Below, piece after piece: positions 1-6,113 of a stretch of DNA of 8,987 nucleotides. Each line of letters starts with the position of its first letter. Positions within the stretch are counted from its first letter, which is position 1. The translations under genes and the position numbers were made by a program. Location: positions 1,102 to 10,088 of the forward strand of contig DHNJ01000167.1 of NCBI GenBank assembly GCA_002409445.1, given 5' to 3'. The notes below the pieces were generated by a model. The model saw only the letters and a list, made by a program, of their open reading frames with translations. It did not search any database and was not told the origin of the DNA. The DNA comes from Armatimonadetes bacterium UBA5419 (GTDB taxonomy: Bacteria > Armatimonadota > UBA10988).

Positions 1-1761
1 GTTGTAGAGGCTGACGTTGCCCGAGACGAACGGCGTCGGGTGCTCGGGCTGGCCCGGCAGGTGTACCGCGCGGGCGGCCTCGGCGATGCCGCGGACGCTC
101 TGGCGGAACTCCCAGAAGGCGGTCGGCACCTCGGGGTTGCCGAAGTTGAGGCAGTCGGTCAGGCCCACCGCGCGCGCGCCGACCGCGGTCACGTTGCGGA
201 TCGCCTCGGCCACGGCGTGCTGCCCGCCGACACGCGGGTCCATGCGCCCATACCGCGGGTTGCCGTCGACCGCCAGGGCCACGCCCCAGGACTCGCCGGG
301 CAGCGGCGCGAGCACGCCCGCGTCGCCCTCGCCCGGCCGCAGCACCGCGCCGCCCTGGACCTCGGGGTCGTAGTAGCGATAGACCGGCTCGCGCGAGGCG
401 AGGTTCGGGCTGGCCAGCAGGCGCTTGAGCAGGCCGTCGAGGTCGGCCGGCAGCTCGGCGGCCGGCTCGCTCTCGGTCCACTCGCGCGGCGCCTCCTCGC
501 GGTCGTAGAGGATGCCTTCGGTCACGTGACGGATGTCCGCATCGCAGACGGTCTCGCCCTTGTGGACGAAGACGTAGCGCCAGTCGTGGGTCACCTCGCC
601 GATGACCGCGGCGCGCGCGCCCTCGTAGATCTCGGGCAGCGCCCACTCCTCGTTGTAGATGCGCAGGACCGTCGGCGTGAAGTGCCGCGGCACGGCCCAG
701 ACGAAGCGCTCCTGGGTCTCGGCGCAGGCGATGACCTCGGCCTGCAGGTCGTCCAGTGCGACCGGCACGAGGTCCAGGTCGATCCGCGCGCCGTAGCCGC
801 CGTCGGCGCACAGCTCCGCGCTGGCGCAGGCGATGCCCGCCGCGCCGAGGTCCTTCATGCCGACCGGCACACCGGCGGCGAAGGCGGCCTCGCGCACGGC
901 CTCGTTGGCCTTGTGGAGGACCAGGACGTTCTTCAGGAATGGGTCCGGCACCTGCACCGCGCCGCGGTTGAACTCCTCGTCCTCGTCGTCGAGGGTGACC
1001 GAGGAGAACGCCGCGCCGCCAAAGCCCGAGTCGTCGGTCGGCTTGCCGACGAGGATCAAGTCGTAGGGCTCGTTCTGCGCCTCGGCGGGCACGCGGCTGT
1101 GGATGATCCGGCTCTCGCGGATGATGCCCAGCGCGACAACGTTGACCAAGCAGTTGTCGTCATAACACGAGTCGAAGTAGATATCGCCACCCAGGCAGGG
1201 CACGCCGAGCGCGTTCGCGTACTGCCATATGCCGTCGACCACGCCCTCGACGATCCAGCGCGTGCGGTCGGGGAAGGCGCCCTGGGGGTCGCCAAAACGG
1301 AGCGGATCGGCCACGCCGATGACGTGCGCGCCCATGCAATCGACGTCGCGGACGATGCCGCCGATGCCGGTCGCCGCGCCCTCGACGGGCAGGACCTGGC
1401 TCGGGTGGTTGTGGCTCTCGTGGGCGATGACGATGCCCCAGCGGTCGCCGTCACCGGTATCGCCCAGCAGCAGGATGCCCGCGTCCTCCTGGGGGCCCTG
1501 GATGACGGTCGGGCCGTCGACGGGGAGGAACTCCTTGAGGGTCGGGCGGCTGGACTTGTAGCTGCAGTGCTCCGACCACTCGGCGTTGAACAGGTGGATC
1601 TCGGTCAGGGTCGGGTTGCGGCCCAGCAGCTCGGCCACGCGGCGGACCTCGTAGGTCGTCAAGCCGAGCCCGTTGTTCGCCAGGGCGGCGGCCAGGCTCG
1701 CCTCGTCTGGGTAATCTTGCAGGCAGAAACAACGCGCTGTCAGCGCCGGCCGAGCCGCCAT
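1..1761 (-). CDS. purL: Phosphoribosylformylglycinamidine synthase, PurL subunit (C-terminus cut by window edge)
   Basis: This enzyme makes FGAM from FGAR, ATP and glutamine-derived ammonia in de novo purine synthesis, in the cytoplasm, normally together with PurQ and PurS. The open frame runs from ATG at 1761 off the left edge for 587 codons with no stop. Visible motifs are SEHCSYKSSR at residues 63-72 (catalytic His about 65), ESHNHPS at 115-121 followed by GAATGIGGIVRD at 128-139 (nucleotide binding), GGDIYFD at 191-197, DLGAAGIACAS near 309-319, LNFGNP at 538-543 in the second AIRS-like half, and SGNVSLYN at the edge. The SHNHPSQ...EGAATG form resembles the longer bacterial PurL group rather than the short Bacillus type. 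The catalytic His lies close to the N-terminus, so no PurS domain is fused there. Start choice: GGAGG lies 7 nt upstream of the ATG, and the promoter candidate lies just beyond it. At least 150 C-terminal residues are outside the window. Identification is very secure; overall length is unknown. Confidence 0.95.
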   Translation of the reverse strand, partial: MAARPALTARCFCLQDYPDEASLAAALANNGLGLTTYEVRRVAELLGRNPTLTEIHLFNAEWSEHCSYKSSRPTLKEFLPVDGPTVIQGPQEDAGILLLGDTGDGDRWGIVIAHESHNHPSQVLPVEGAATGIGGIVRDVDCMGAHVIGVADPLRFGDPQGAFPDRTRWIVEGVVDGIWQYANALGVPCLGGDIYFDSCYDDNCLVNVVALGIIRESRIIHSRVPAEAQNEPYDLILVGKPTDDSGFGGAAFSSVTLDDEDEEFNRGAVQVPDPFLKNVLVLHKANEAVREAAFAAGVPVGMKDLGAAGIACASAELCADGGYGARIDLDLVPVALDDLQAEVIACAETQERFVWAVPRHFTPTVLRIYNEEWALPEIYEGARAAVIGEVTHDWRYVFVHKGETVCDADIRHVTEGILYDREEAPREWTESEPAAELPADLDGLLKRLLASPNLASREPVYRYYDPEVQGGAVLRPGEGDAGVLAPLPGESWGVALAVDGNPRYGRMDPRVGGQHAVAEAIRNVTAVGARAVGLTDCLNFGNPEVPTAFWEFRQSVRGIAEAARAVHLPGQPEHPTPFVSGNVSLYN

Positions 1762-1785
1762 CTCACCACCTCCGAGCACCCTTCG

Positions 1786-1814
1786 ATTCTACCACGCCCC
1801 CCGCTAGCGCCCAA
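1786..1814 (-). promoter_or_regulatory. Candidate sigma70-type promoter for purL
   Basis: Read on the minus strand: TTGGGC (1814-1809), a 17-nt spacer, then TAGAAT (1791-1786). The -10 matches consensus at five of six positions; the -35 matches only at TTG. Predicted transcription would start near 1779, giving a leader of about 18 nt that just contains the GGAGG ribosome site before ATG 1761. No purine riboswitch or PurR-like palindrome is apparent in the short leader. Inferred from sequence match and position only. Confidence 0.5.
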
Positions 1815-1837
1815 CACGGCCGCCGCCCGACGCCGAT

Positions 1838-1867
1838 TTGGCAGCCTAGCGGCCGTGAGGCTAGAAT
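1838..1867 (+). promoter_or_regulatory. Candidate sigma70-type promoter for the Gfo/Idh/MocA gene
   Basis: TTGGCA (1838-1843), an 18-nt spacer, TAGAAT (1862-1867). Both hexamers match consensus at five of six positions. A 5-bp inverted repeat, CTAGC (1846-1850) and GCTAG (1860-1864) with a 9-nt spacer, overlaps the -10 and could be an operator half-site pair, but it is short. Predicted transcription would start near 1874, inside the upstream GGGAGG, which bears on which start codon is used (see the gene). Confidence 0.55.
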
Positions 1868-1879
1868 AGGGAGGTCAGA

Positions 1880-2950
1880 GTGGAGGTTGTGTTGGATAAG
1901 ACGGTCAATTTCGCAGTGTTGGGTGTTGGTGTGCCAAACCAGAATCTGGGCGGCCACAGTGTCTACAACGGCATCGGCGAGGTGCATGCGCACTTCATCA
2001 GCCAGACGCCGGGCGCGCGCTTGACCGCCTGTTGCGACCTCAACCGGGACAACGGCGAGGCCTACGCCCGCAAGTTCTCCTGCGACTTCGAGCACGACTA
2101 CGAGCGGCTGCTCGCCCGCCCCGACGTGGACGTCGTCGTCGTCTGCACGCCCAGCGGCCTGCACGGCGAGCACACCGAACGCGCCGCGCGCGCCGGCAAG
2201 CACGTGATCGTCGAGAAGCCGCTCGAGATCACCCTGGCTAAGGCCGACTCGATGCTGACCGCGGTCCGCGAGTCCGGGGTCAAGGGCGTGATCGTCTTCC
2301 CCACCCGCTACTACAGCGCGGTCAACGCCGTCCGCGACGCGATCAACGCCGGCCACTTCGGCACGCCCGCGCTGATCAACGCCCTCTGCCTGCGCTACCG
2401 CGACGACGTCTACTACTCCGGCTGGCGCGGCACCTGGGCGCTCGACGGCGGCGGCGCCTGCATGAACCAGGGCATCCACATGATCGACGCCCTGCTGTAC
2501 CTCCTCGACGACCTGGCCACCGTGCAGGCCCGCTGGGACACCATCGGCCACCCCAAGGACCTGGTCGAGGTCGAGGACGTCGCCCTCGCTCTGCTGACCT
2601 TCCGCCGTGGCACGCTCGGCACGATCCAGTGCACCACCTGCGCCTGGCCCGACCACGGCGAGCGCATCGAGCTCCACGCCATGGATGGCAGCGTCTCGCT
2701 GGCGACCCACCGCGTGCTCGATTGGCAGATGGCCAACGACGCCCACCTGCCCGACCTCTCAACCCTCGTCGAGCGCGACGAAGAGTTCACCGGCCACCGC
2801 CTGCTCTACCTTGAGGCCGTCCCCTACTTCCGCGGCGAAGGCCCCTGCCGCTGCGAAATCGCCAGCGGCCGCCGCTCGCTGGCCCTGATCGAAGCCATCT
2901 ACGAATCCGCGCGCCAGGGCGGGGCGGTGATCGAGCCGGTGCTGGGGTAG
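1880..2950 (+). CDS. Gfo/Idh/MocA-family NAD(P)-dependent oxidoreductase
   Basis: Predicted soluble dehydrogenase of 356 aa, the usual size for the family, whose members oxidise or reduce sugars, inositols and related polyols; the substrate cannot be read here. The N-terminal Rossmann fold begins FAVLGVGV, and strand 2 ends in ACCDLN (50-55). The C-terminal half is the family alpha/beta domain. EKPLEIT (112-118) carries the conserved Lys113. GGACMNQGIHMID (191-203) carries the usual His200 and Asp203. The end, SARQGGAVIEPV, is typical. Oddity: the segment after the glycine loop (PNQNLGGHSVYNGIGEVHAHFI, about 19-40) is longer than the compact GxGxxG turn. Start: GTG 1880 follows GGGAGG by about 6 nt, but the promoter would start the transcript near 1874 and remove that site. 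TTG 1892, 5 nt after a second GGAGG (1882-1886), is an equally good start (352 aa). It is divergent from purL and convergent with the SDR gene, so it is probably monocistronic. Confidence 0.92.
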   Translation: MEVVLDKTVNFAVLGVGVPNQNLGGHSVYNGIGEVHAHFISQTPGARLTACCDLNRDNGEAYARKFSCDFEHDYERLLARPDVDVVVVCTPSGLHGEHTERAARAGKHVIVEKPLEITLAKADSMLTAVRESGVKGVIVFPTRYYSAVNAVRDAINAGHFGTPALINALCLRYRDDVYYSGWRGTWALDGGGACMNQGIHMIDALLYLLDDLATVQARWDTIGHPKDLVEVEDVALALLTFRRGTLGTIQCTTCAWPDHGERIELHAMDGSVSLATHRVLDWQMANDAHLPDLSTLVERDEEFTGHRLLYLEAVPYFRGEGPCRCEIASGRRSLALIEAIYESARQGGAVIEPVLG

Positions 2951-2952
2951 AG

Positions 2953-2980
2953 GCGGCGAGGAAGCCGCGGGCGCCTTCTT
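2953..2980 (+). terminator. Weak hairpin after the oxidoreductase gene
   Basis: GCGGC (2953-2957) and GCCGC (2964-2968) can pair around a 6-nt loop just after the stop codon. A C/T-rich stretch, CCTTCTT, follows at 2974-2980. There is no proper T-run, so termination here is only suggestive; the repeat hairpins that follow could also serve. Confidence 0.2.
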
Positions 2981-3201
2981 GTACCGCCGCCGCTTCGCCG
3001 GCAGCGCGGCGGCACACCTTGAGCCGAACTTGACCCCGCCCGGCCACGCCTTGACTGGGACCGCGGACACTCCTGTCCGCAGTTAACATAAGACTAGCCG
3101 TTCGTTGGTGCATCAAGACGGCCCCACAGGGACAGCCGGCGCCTCGACGGCATCGACCACCGGTGGGCCGGCCCCCTGCCGCCGAAGCGGCGGCGGTACA
3201 A
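2979..3201 (+). repeat. Repeat copy A, 223 bp with 26-bp terminal inverted repeats
   Basis: The left end (2979-3004) starts TTGTACCGCCGCCG and the right end (3176-3201) finishes CGGCGGCGGTACAA; they are inverted complements at 25 of 26 positions, with one mismatch in the left arm. Each arm is itself a GC hairpin. Inside are a bulged hairpin, TTGACT (3051-3056) with AGTTAA (3081-3086) enclosing GCGGACA-CTCC-TGTCCGC (3063-3080), then a second hairpin at 3093-3109. Copy A aligns to copy B without gaps at an offset of exactly 389 bp. TTC occurs on both flanks of copy A, but copy B has no matching flanks, so a target duplication is not supported. It encodes no transposase. Confidence 0.85.
3063..3109 (+). 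other. Internal stem-loop pair of copy A (possible structured RNA)
   Basis: Stem-loop 1 is GCGGACA/TGTCCGC with loop CTCC (3063-3080), extended by TTGACT/AGTTAA outside a 6-nt GGGACC bulge. Stem-loop 2 pairs ACTAGC (3093-3098) with GTTGGT (3104-3109) around CGTTC. It needs two G-U pairs, which work only in RNA read from the plus strand. Copy B carries the equivalent stem with six Watson-Crick pairs. Function is unknown; no match to a named RNA family is claimed. Confidence 0.45.
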
Positions 3202-3367
3202 TTCGGCGGCCGAATGCGGTGCGGATGCCCTCGGCATCGGTGAGTCGTGGCTCGGCGACCTAGCTGCTGTCGCCTCACTCTGTCCCCCGCGTACGGCCCG
3301 GACCCGAATCTGCCCTGCGCCCCAGGCCTCGTAAGCCGAACAGGGCCACGAGTGCAGGCGGCCCCAG

Positions 3368-3590
3368 TTGTACCGCCGCCGCTTCGGCGGCAGCGCACCG
3401 GCACACCTTGAGCCCAACCTGACCCCGCCCGGCCACGGCTTGACTGGGACCGCAGACGCTCCTGTCCGCAGTTAACATAAGGCCAGCCGCGTGCTGGCGG
3501 TACGAGTCGGCCCCACAGGGACCGCCGGCGCCTCGACGGCATTGTTGTTCGGTGCTCCAGGCCCCTGCCGCCGAAGCGGCGGCGGTACAA
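3368..3590 (+). repeat. Repeat copy B, 223 bp with perfect 26-bp terminal inverted repeats
   Basis: This copy has the same orientation and exactly the same length as copy A, with 31 mismatches and no gaps by hand count (about 86% identity). The terminal arms (3368-3393 and 3565-3590) are perfect inverted complements over 26 bp. Differences cluster in the middle (around 3482-3507) and near the right arm (about 3546-3566), while the ends, the TTGACTGGGACC block, GCAGTTAACATAAG and CGGCCCCACAGGGA are nearly invariant. Stem-loop 1 (3452-3469) is partly degenerate (GCAGACG against TGTCCGC). Stem-loop 2 (GCCAGC 3482-3487, GCTGGC 3493-3498) is fully paired. Confidence 0.85.
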
Positions 3591-3706
3591 TTCGGCGGCA
3601 GAAGCCGGTGCGAGATGTCGCAGGCATCGGTGGGTCGCGGCGGGACGTGCCGGCTGGTACTTACTCCGCCCCGCCACCTGCGCCTGCCAGCGGAGATGTG
3701 CTGCCC

Positions 3707-4489
3707 CTACCCGCTCAGCGGATGCTCGTGGTGGATGTCGAAGGCGGAGCCGGTGACCAGTTCGCTGTCGTCGGAGACGAGGTAGGCGACGACCTTGGCG
3801 ATGTCGTCGGGGCCGAGCAGGCGGCCGAAGGGGTTGGCGCGGGCGGCGGTGTCCATGACCGAGGGGCTCTGGCCGAGGCCGACCAGCAGTTCGCGCTCGC
3901 CCGGGGTGTCGACCCAGCCGGGGTTCACGACATTGACGCGGATGCGGTCCTGCATGTAGTCGACCGCCATCTGCCGGCTGAGCATTAGCAGCGCGCCGCG
4001 GCTGGCGCAGTAGGCGGCCATGTTGCGCTTGGGCACGGTCGTGTGGACGGAGCCGATATGCACGATGCTCCCGCCGCCCTGGGCCTGCATCACGGGGATC
4101 GCGGCCTTGGCCAGGAGGAACGCAGCCGTTACGTTCAACGACAGTAGCAGCTGCCAGTCGGCCAGCGGCGTGTCGACAACCGTGCCACGCTTGCTGTTAC
4201 CCGCGTTGTGGACGAGGGCGTCGAGCCGGCCGTAGGTCTCGTGGGTCGCCGCGACCAACTGGGCGCAGTCGTCGGTCTGGGTCAGGTCGGCCGGTAGAAA
4301 CATCGCCGCGCCACCATCGGCGCGAATCGCCGCGGCCACGGCCTCGCCCAGGTCCGCACGCCGGCCGTTAACCACGACCTGCGCCCCCTCGGCCGCGAGC
4401 CGGCGGGCGATCGCCTCGCCGATGCCGGAGGTCGAGCCACTGACCAGGCAGACCCGGCCAAGCAAGCGGTTGGGTACGATGCTATTCAT
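3707..4489 (-). CDS. Short-chain dehydrogenase/reductase with Arg at the catalytic Lys position
   Basis: A 260-aa Rossmann-fold SDR, a normal length for the classical group; the substrate is not identifiable. The cofactor loop is SGSTSGIG (17-24, Ser replacing the usual Thr). NGRR at 41-44 follows beta-2 and would favour NADP. NAG is at 96-98, the structural Asn about 119, the catalytic Ser 147 in HIGSV, and Tyr 160. Position 164 of the YxxxK motif is Arg (YCASR, codon CGC). The C-terminus reads SAFDIHHEHPLSG instead of the common DGG ending, also divergent. Start: ATG 4489 overlaps the preceding stop by 8 nt (ATGAATAG), which suggests translational coupling; an in-frame start at 4525 would add 12 unconserved residues. 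It is last in an apparent nif3-zinc-ribbon-SDR operon. Family assignment is strong; whether the enzyme is active is open. Confidence 0.9.
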   Translation of the reverse strand: MNSIVPNRLLGRVCLVSGSTSGIGEAIARRLAAEGAQVVVNGRRADLGEAVAAAIRADGGAAMFLPADLTQTDDCAQLVAATHETYGRLDALVHNAGNSKRGTVVDTPLADWQLLLSLNVTAAFLLAKAAIPVMQAQGGGSIVHIGSVHTTVPKRNMAAYCASRGALLMLSRQMAVDYMQDRIRVNVVNPGWVDTPGERELLVGLGQSPSVMDTAARANPFGRLLGPDDIAKVVAYLVSDDSELVTGSAFDIHHEHPLSG

Positions 4490-5288
4490 CACCGCTATCG
4501 TCGACGACCAGTTCCTCGCCGTCAAGCTCCTCGTCCCACTGCGGCCGGCGCGCCTCGCCCACCCAGTAGAGGATCGTGTTGCAGTTCTCGCACTGCTGGA
4601 CCCGCTGGCCGGTCTGCAACATGCGCTGCATGTAGTTGGTCAGCTGGGTGTGGCACGCCTCGCAGGTGTCGCCATCGACACGGACCAAACCGGGGTCGCC
4701 GCGGCGGCTGCGGATGAGTTCGTAGCGGGCGAGCAGGACCGGCGCGATGGTCACGACCTGGGCCTGCCGGCGGGCGTGCAGCTCGCGCAGCTCGGCGTCG
4801 ATGCCCTTGACCTGCTCGGCGAAGTTGGCCTGCACCACCGACAGCTCGGCCTGCAGCTCGTCGCGCGTGCGCTGCTCGTCCTCGCGCTGGTGCTCGAGCG
4901 GCTCAATGCGGTTGTCGAGGTCGAGCAACTGGGTGGCGATCTCGTCCAGGCGCAGGGCGCTCGCCTGCAGGTTCGCCTGCAGCGCTTCGGCCTCGTGGAC
5001 GCTCGGCGCCTCCTGCCAGAGCCGGTGCTGGTCGCGTTCGCGGCGTTCCTTCAGGCCGTCGCGCTCCAGCCGCAGGTCGATCTGCGAGGCGCGCCGGGTG
5101 GTCAGCTGCTCCTCGGCCTCGGCCAGGCGCGCCTCGGCGCGCGCCAGGTCCGCTTCCTTGCCGGAGCCATCATCGATCTCCGCGCGCTCGTCGAGCAGTT
5201 CGCCCACCCGCAGGTCGGTCAGCAACAGTTCATAGAGCGCCGGCAGCTCCTCGATCAACGCTGCTTCGTTCAGGCTCGCAATCCTCAT
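4482..5288 (-). CDS. Coiled-coil protein with C-terminal C4 zinc ribbon (COG1579 type)
   Basis: A 268-aa soluble protein. Residues about 20-180 are strongly helical and rich in Glu, Arg, Gln and Leu with heptad-like spacing, predicting a long antiparallel coiled coil. The C-terminus has a zinc ribbon: C209-x2-C212 (CEAC) and C233-x2-C236 (CENC) followed by NTILYW, the signature of the zf-RING_7 / C4-type zinc-ribbon family. A short acidic tail (252-268) follows. The biochemical role of the family is not established; nucleic-acid or protein binding has been proposed. Genes of this family often lie beside nif3-like genes in bacteria, as here: nif3 stops 2 nt before this ATG. The start is supported by AGGAG 7 nt upstream, inside the end of nif3. 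The 3' end overlaps the SDR start by 8 nt. No missing residues are apparent. Confidence 0.9.
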   Translation of the reverse strand: MRIASLNEAALIEELPALYELLLTDLRVGELLDERAEIDDGSGKEADLARAEARLAEAEEQLTTRRASQIDLRLERDGLKERRERDQHRLWQEAPSVHEAEALQANLQASALRLDEIATQLLDLDNRIEPLEHQREDEQRTRDELQAELSVVQANFAEQVKGIDAELRELHARRQAQVVTIAPVLLARYELIRSRRGDPGLVRVDGDTCEACHTQLTNYMQRMLQTGQRVQQCENCNTILYWVGEARRPQWDEELDGEELVVDDSGDE

Positions 5289-5290
5289 GC

Positions 5291-6082
5291 CTACGCTCCT
5301 CTCGCGAACGGATCAACCGTCGCGTTGCTCTCGTCGACTAGCACCTCGGGGCAGGCCGCGGCCAGGAACGCCGCCGTCCGCTCCACCACAAACTTCTCGC
5401 TCGGCCCGTGCCCTGGGTCGATCAGCGCCAGGCCCCGTCGCTCTGCGTCCAGCGCGTCGTGGTGCTTGGCATCGCCCGTGATCAGCACCTCGGCGCCCGC
5501 GGCCGCCGCCTCCGCGACAAAGCTCGCGCCGCTGCCGCCCAGCACCGCGACTCGCCGCACCGCGCGCTGCGGATCGCCCGCCAGCCGGCAATACGCTGCG
5601 CCGGTCACCTCGGCCACCGCCGCGGTCAACGCACCCAGCGCGACCGGCGCCGGCAGCTCGCCCAGCCGCCCCAGGCCGCGCTCCGAGTCCTCGGCCGCCG
5701 GCCGCAAGGGCAGCGTCGGCCCCAGGCCCAGCGCCTCGGCCAGGAAATCGCTGGTCCCCGGCCGCGCGCTGTCCAACGACGTGTGCGTGGCGTACAGCGC
5801 CAGCCCCGCGGCTACCGCGCGCCAGATGACCCGGCTCTCGGCTTCATCCGCCCGCACGCGCGACAGCGGGGCAAACAGCGGAGGGTGGAACGCGACGATC
5901 ATCTCGGCCCCGAGCCGCTCCGCCTCATCGAGCACGTCGTCGGTCACGTCTAGCGCGACCAGCACCCGCCCGACCGCCGCGCCCGGGTCACCGACCAGGA
6001 GCCCGACGTTGTCCCACGACTCCGCCCACTCCGTCGGCGCCCAGCCAGCCAGGACCGACGACACCGCCGCCACTGTCGTCAT
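5291..6082 (-). CDS. Nif3-like dinuclear metal-centre protein
   Basis: A 263-aa member of the Nif3/YbgI/NIF3L1 family, toroidal cytoplasmic proteins with a two-metal site. GTP cyclohydrolase I type 2-like activity has been suggested for some members, but the role here is unknown. Evidence: AESWDNVGLLVG (20-31), AFHPPLF (64-70), HTSLD (100-104) and DPGHGPSE (222-229) supply likely ligands His66, Asp104, His225 and Glu229. The usual HHP pair is FHP, so the first metal-binding His is missing, as in the YHPP variant I recall from eukaryotic NIF3L1. The long insertion domain of Gram-positive homologues is absent. Start: an upstream in-frame ATG at 6130 would add 16 residues, but it lies between the -35 and -10 of the promoter. 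ATG 6082 fits the family N-terminus, though only a weak GAGGG lies about 13 nt upstream. It leads an apparent three-gene unit with the zinc-ribbon and SDR genes. Confidence 0.92.
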   Translation of the reverse strand: MTTVAAVSSVLAGWAPTEWAESWDNVGLLVGDPGAAVGRVLVALDVTDDVLDEAERLGAEMIVAFHPPLFAPLSRVRADEAESRVIWRAVAAGLALYATHTSLDSARPGTSDFLAEALGLGPTLPLRPAAEDSERGLGRLGELPAPVALGALTAAVAEVTGAAYCRLAGDPQRAVRRVAVLGGSGASFVAEAAAAGAEVLITGDAKHHDALDAERRGLALIDPGHGPSEKFVVERTAAFLAAACPEVLVDESNATVDPFARGA

Positions 6083-6113
6083 ATACGTTTCGCCGCCCTC
6101 GCCGAAACGTATA
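6082..6113. promoter_or_regulatory. Perfect 11-bp inverted repeat, probable operator for nif3
   Basis: TATACGTTTCG (6082-6092) and CGAAACGTATA (6103-6113) are perfect inverted complements separated by 10 bp. Arm centres are 21 bp apart, two helical turns, as for a dimer or tetramer binding one DNA face. The site begins at the last base of the -10, covers the predicted transcription start and ends at the A of the nif3 ATG. The GAAACG/CGTTTC half-sites recall LacI-family operators in base content, but the regulator is unknown and not encoded nearby. An alternative is an mRNA hairpin with the weak GAGGG in its loop, which is less likely because transcription should start inside the first arm. 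Confidence 0.6.

Larger units (their letters stand above)
2951..3706. other. Gene-free convergent intergenic region filled by repeats
   Basis: No frame here shows a recognisable domain, a ribosome site at a sensible start, or gene-like codon use. The long minus-strand open frame across 2787-3677 reads through the repeat hairpins (Arg- and Gly-rich LYRRRFGG-like strings) and is judged spurious. The region holds repeat copies A and B, a 166-bp spacer between them (3202-3367), and 116 bp before the SDR stop (3591-3706). The sequence just right of each copy (3202-3250 and 3591-3639) is also related between copies with small gaps, so the duplicated unit is somewhat larger than the 223-bp core. Confidence 0.75.

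Noticed and set aside
40..1869. 609-codon plus-strand open frame opposite purL
   Set aside because: It is the antisense shadow of purL: the minus frame gives clear FGAM synthase motifs throughout, while this one gives low-complexity Val/Asp/Arg-rich sequence with no domain.
1763..2746. 327-codon minus-strand open frame opposite the oxidoreductase gene
   Set aside because: Its composition is that of an antisense frame, and it would run into the purL leader; the plus frame carries EKP and the His/Asp catalytic motif.
2979..3201. CRISPR array or attachment site
   Set aside because: There are only two long diverged copies with inverted ends, no short regular repeat-spacer units, and no cas, integrase or tRNA gene nearby.
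2976..3204. TTC target-site duplication flanking repeat copy A
   Set aside because: Three bases match by chance easily, copy B lacks it (CAG on the left, TTC on the right), and homology continues past the right arm.
2951..3706. RNase P RNA or another known structural RNA downstream of the nif3/zinc-ribbon genes
   Set aside because: I looked because rnpB can sit near these genes, but none of the conserved rnpB blocks I know are present.
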